Shown here: in pieces, positions 63,310 to 64,000 of the stretch
Layout: every line of letters begins with the position of its first letter
Numbering within the stretch: the stretch's first letter is position 1
Source: Omphiscola glabra
Lineage: Eukaryota > Mollusca > Gastropoda > Lymnaeidae
NCBI GenBank assembly: GCA_964017045.1
Contig: OZ024795.1
Span: 54,041,350-54,105,349 of the forward strand
Reading direction: 5' to 3'
DNA length: 64,000 bases
Notes under the pieces: generated by a model
Databases searched by the model: none
Seen by the model: only the letters and a program-made list of their open reading frames with translations
What the model was told of the DNA's origin: nothing
Made by a program: the position numbers and the translations under genes

Positions 63310-64000
63310 TTACATTATAACCCATTGTTTAAGATGACCAGCTAGCAGGCATGCTACATCTTGCTACATTATAACCCATTGTTTAAGATGACCAGCTAGC
63401 AGGCATGCTACATCTTGCTACATTATAACCCATTGTTTAAGATGACCAGCTAGCAGGCATGCTACATCTTGGTACATTATAACCCATTGTTTAAGATGAC
63501 CAGATAGCAGGCATGCTACATCTTGCTACATTATAACCCATTGTTTAAGATGACCAGATAGCAGGCATGCTACATCTTGGTACATTATAACCCATTGTTT
63601 AAGATGACCAGCTAGCAGGCATGCTACATCTTGCTACATTATAACCCATTGTTTAAGATGACCAGCTAGCAGGCATGCTATATCTTGGTACATTATAACC
63701 CATTGTTTAAGATGACCAGCTAGCAGGCATGCTACATCTTGCTACATTATAACCCATTGTTTAAGATGACCAGCTAGCAGGCATGCTACATCTTGCTACA
63801 TTATAACCCATTGTTTAAGATGACCAGCTAGCAGGCATGCTACATCTTGGTACATTATAATCCATTGTTTAAGATGACCAGCTAGCAGGCATGCTATATC
63901 TTGCTACATTATAACCCATTGTTTAAGATGACCAGCTAGCAGGCATGCTACATCTTGGTACATTATAACCCATTGTTTAAGATGACCAGCTAGCAGGCAT
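63310..64000. repeat. 54-bp minisatellite, about 13 copies, runs off the window
   Basis: Units contain ACATTATAACCCATTGTTTA then AGATGACCAGCTAGCAGGCA and TGCTACATCTTGCT. CTTGCT/CTTGGT alternate often, hinting at 108-bp dimers. Continues past base 64000. Confidence 0.95.

Overview
The window is eukaryotic nuclear DNA: AT-rich, intron-rich, crowded with minisatellites and DNA transposons. It holds one recognisable host gene, on the minus strand. This is the 3' two-thirds of a ROCO-family protein kinase, best described as an LRRK1-like leucine-rich repeat kinase. By walking splice sites I could join 26 coding exons between 62841 and 20530 (4329 nt, 1442 residues plus stop) with every intron phase agreeing. 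They run from the second half of the Roc GTPase domain (THLD motif) through COR, the kinase (GKGNFG, VAIK, YRD, DYG, APE) and a WD40-like C-terminal region to a TAA stop. The N-terminal ankyrin/LRR part and the promoter lie beyond base 64000. The gene family plus SPIN-like hAT elements suggests a protostome, most likely a mollusc such as a pulmonate snail; this is inference.

Layout. 1-20529: no host gene recognised; a chain of minisatellites (units of 15 to 57 bp, arrays up to 1.75 kb), a SPIN-like hAT miniature element (8152-8339) and a decayed hAT transposase fragment (about 8936-9340). 20530-62841: the LRRK1-like gene. Its introns carry a LINE reverse-transcriptase scrap, a 2.2-kb hAT-like element, a 365-bp MITE, two further hAT MITEs with perfect 8-bp target duplications (32545-32732, 52838-53024), a 2.5-kb piggyBac relic with TTAA ends (47921-50465), and a 579-bp insertion with a 14-bp target duplication close to a splice donor (54521-55099). 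62842-64000: intron upstream of the first visible exon, with 41-bp and 54-bp arrays.

By hand count tandem arrays make up roughly 40% of the window and coding sequence about 7%. The most unusual pattern is that several arrays are built from exon edges. The duplicated unit contains a splice site and the first or last bases of an exon (exons 1, 4, 7, 8, 12, 17 and 22, and the stop-codon region of exon 26). At exon 8 the duplication creates two donors 21 nt apart with an open frame between them. Almost all the long open frames in the window (up to 1092 codons) are artefacts of these arrays.

I see no CRISPR, operon, phage or other prokaryotic system. Exon boundaries rest on GT/AG sites, phase continuity and family knowledge, not on transcript data.
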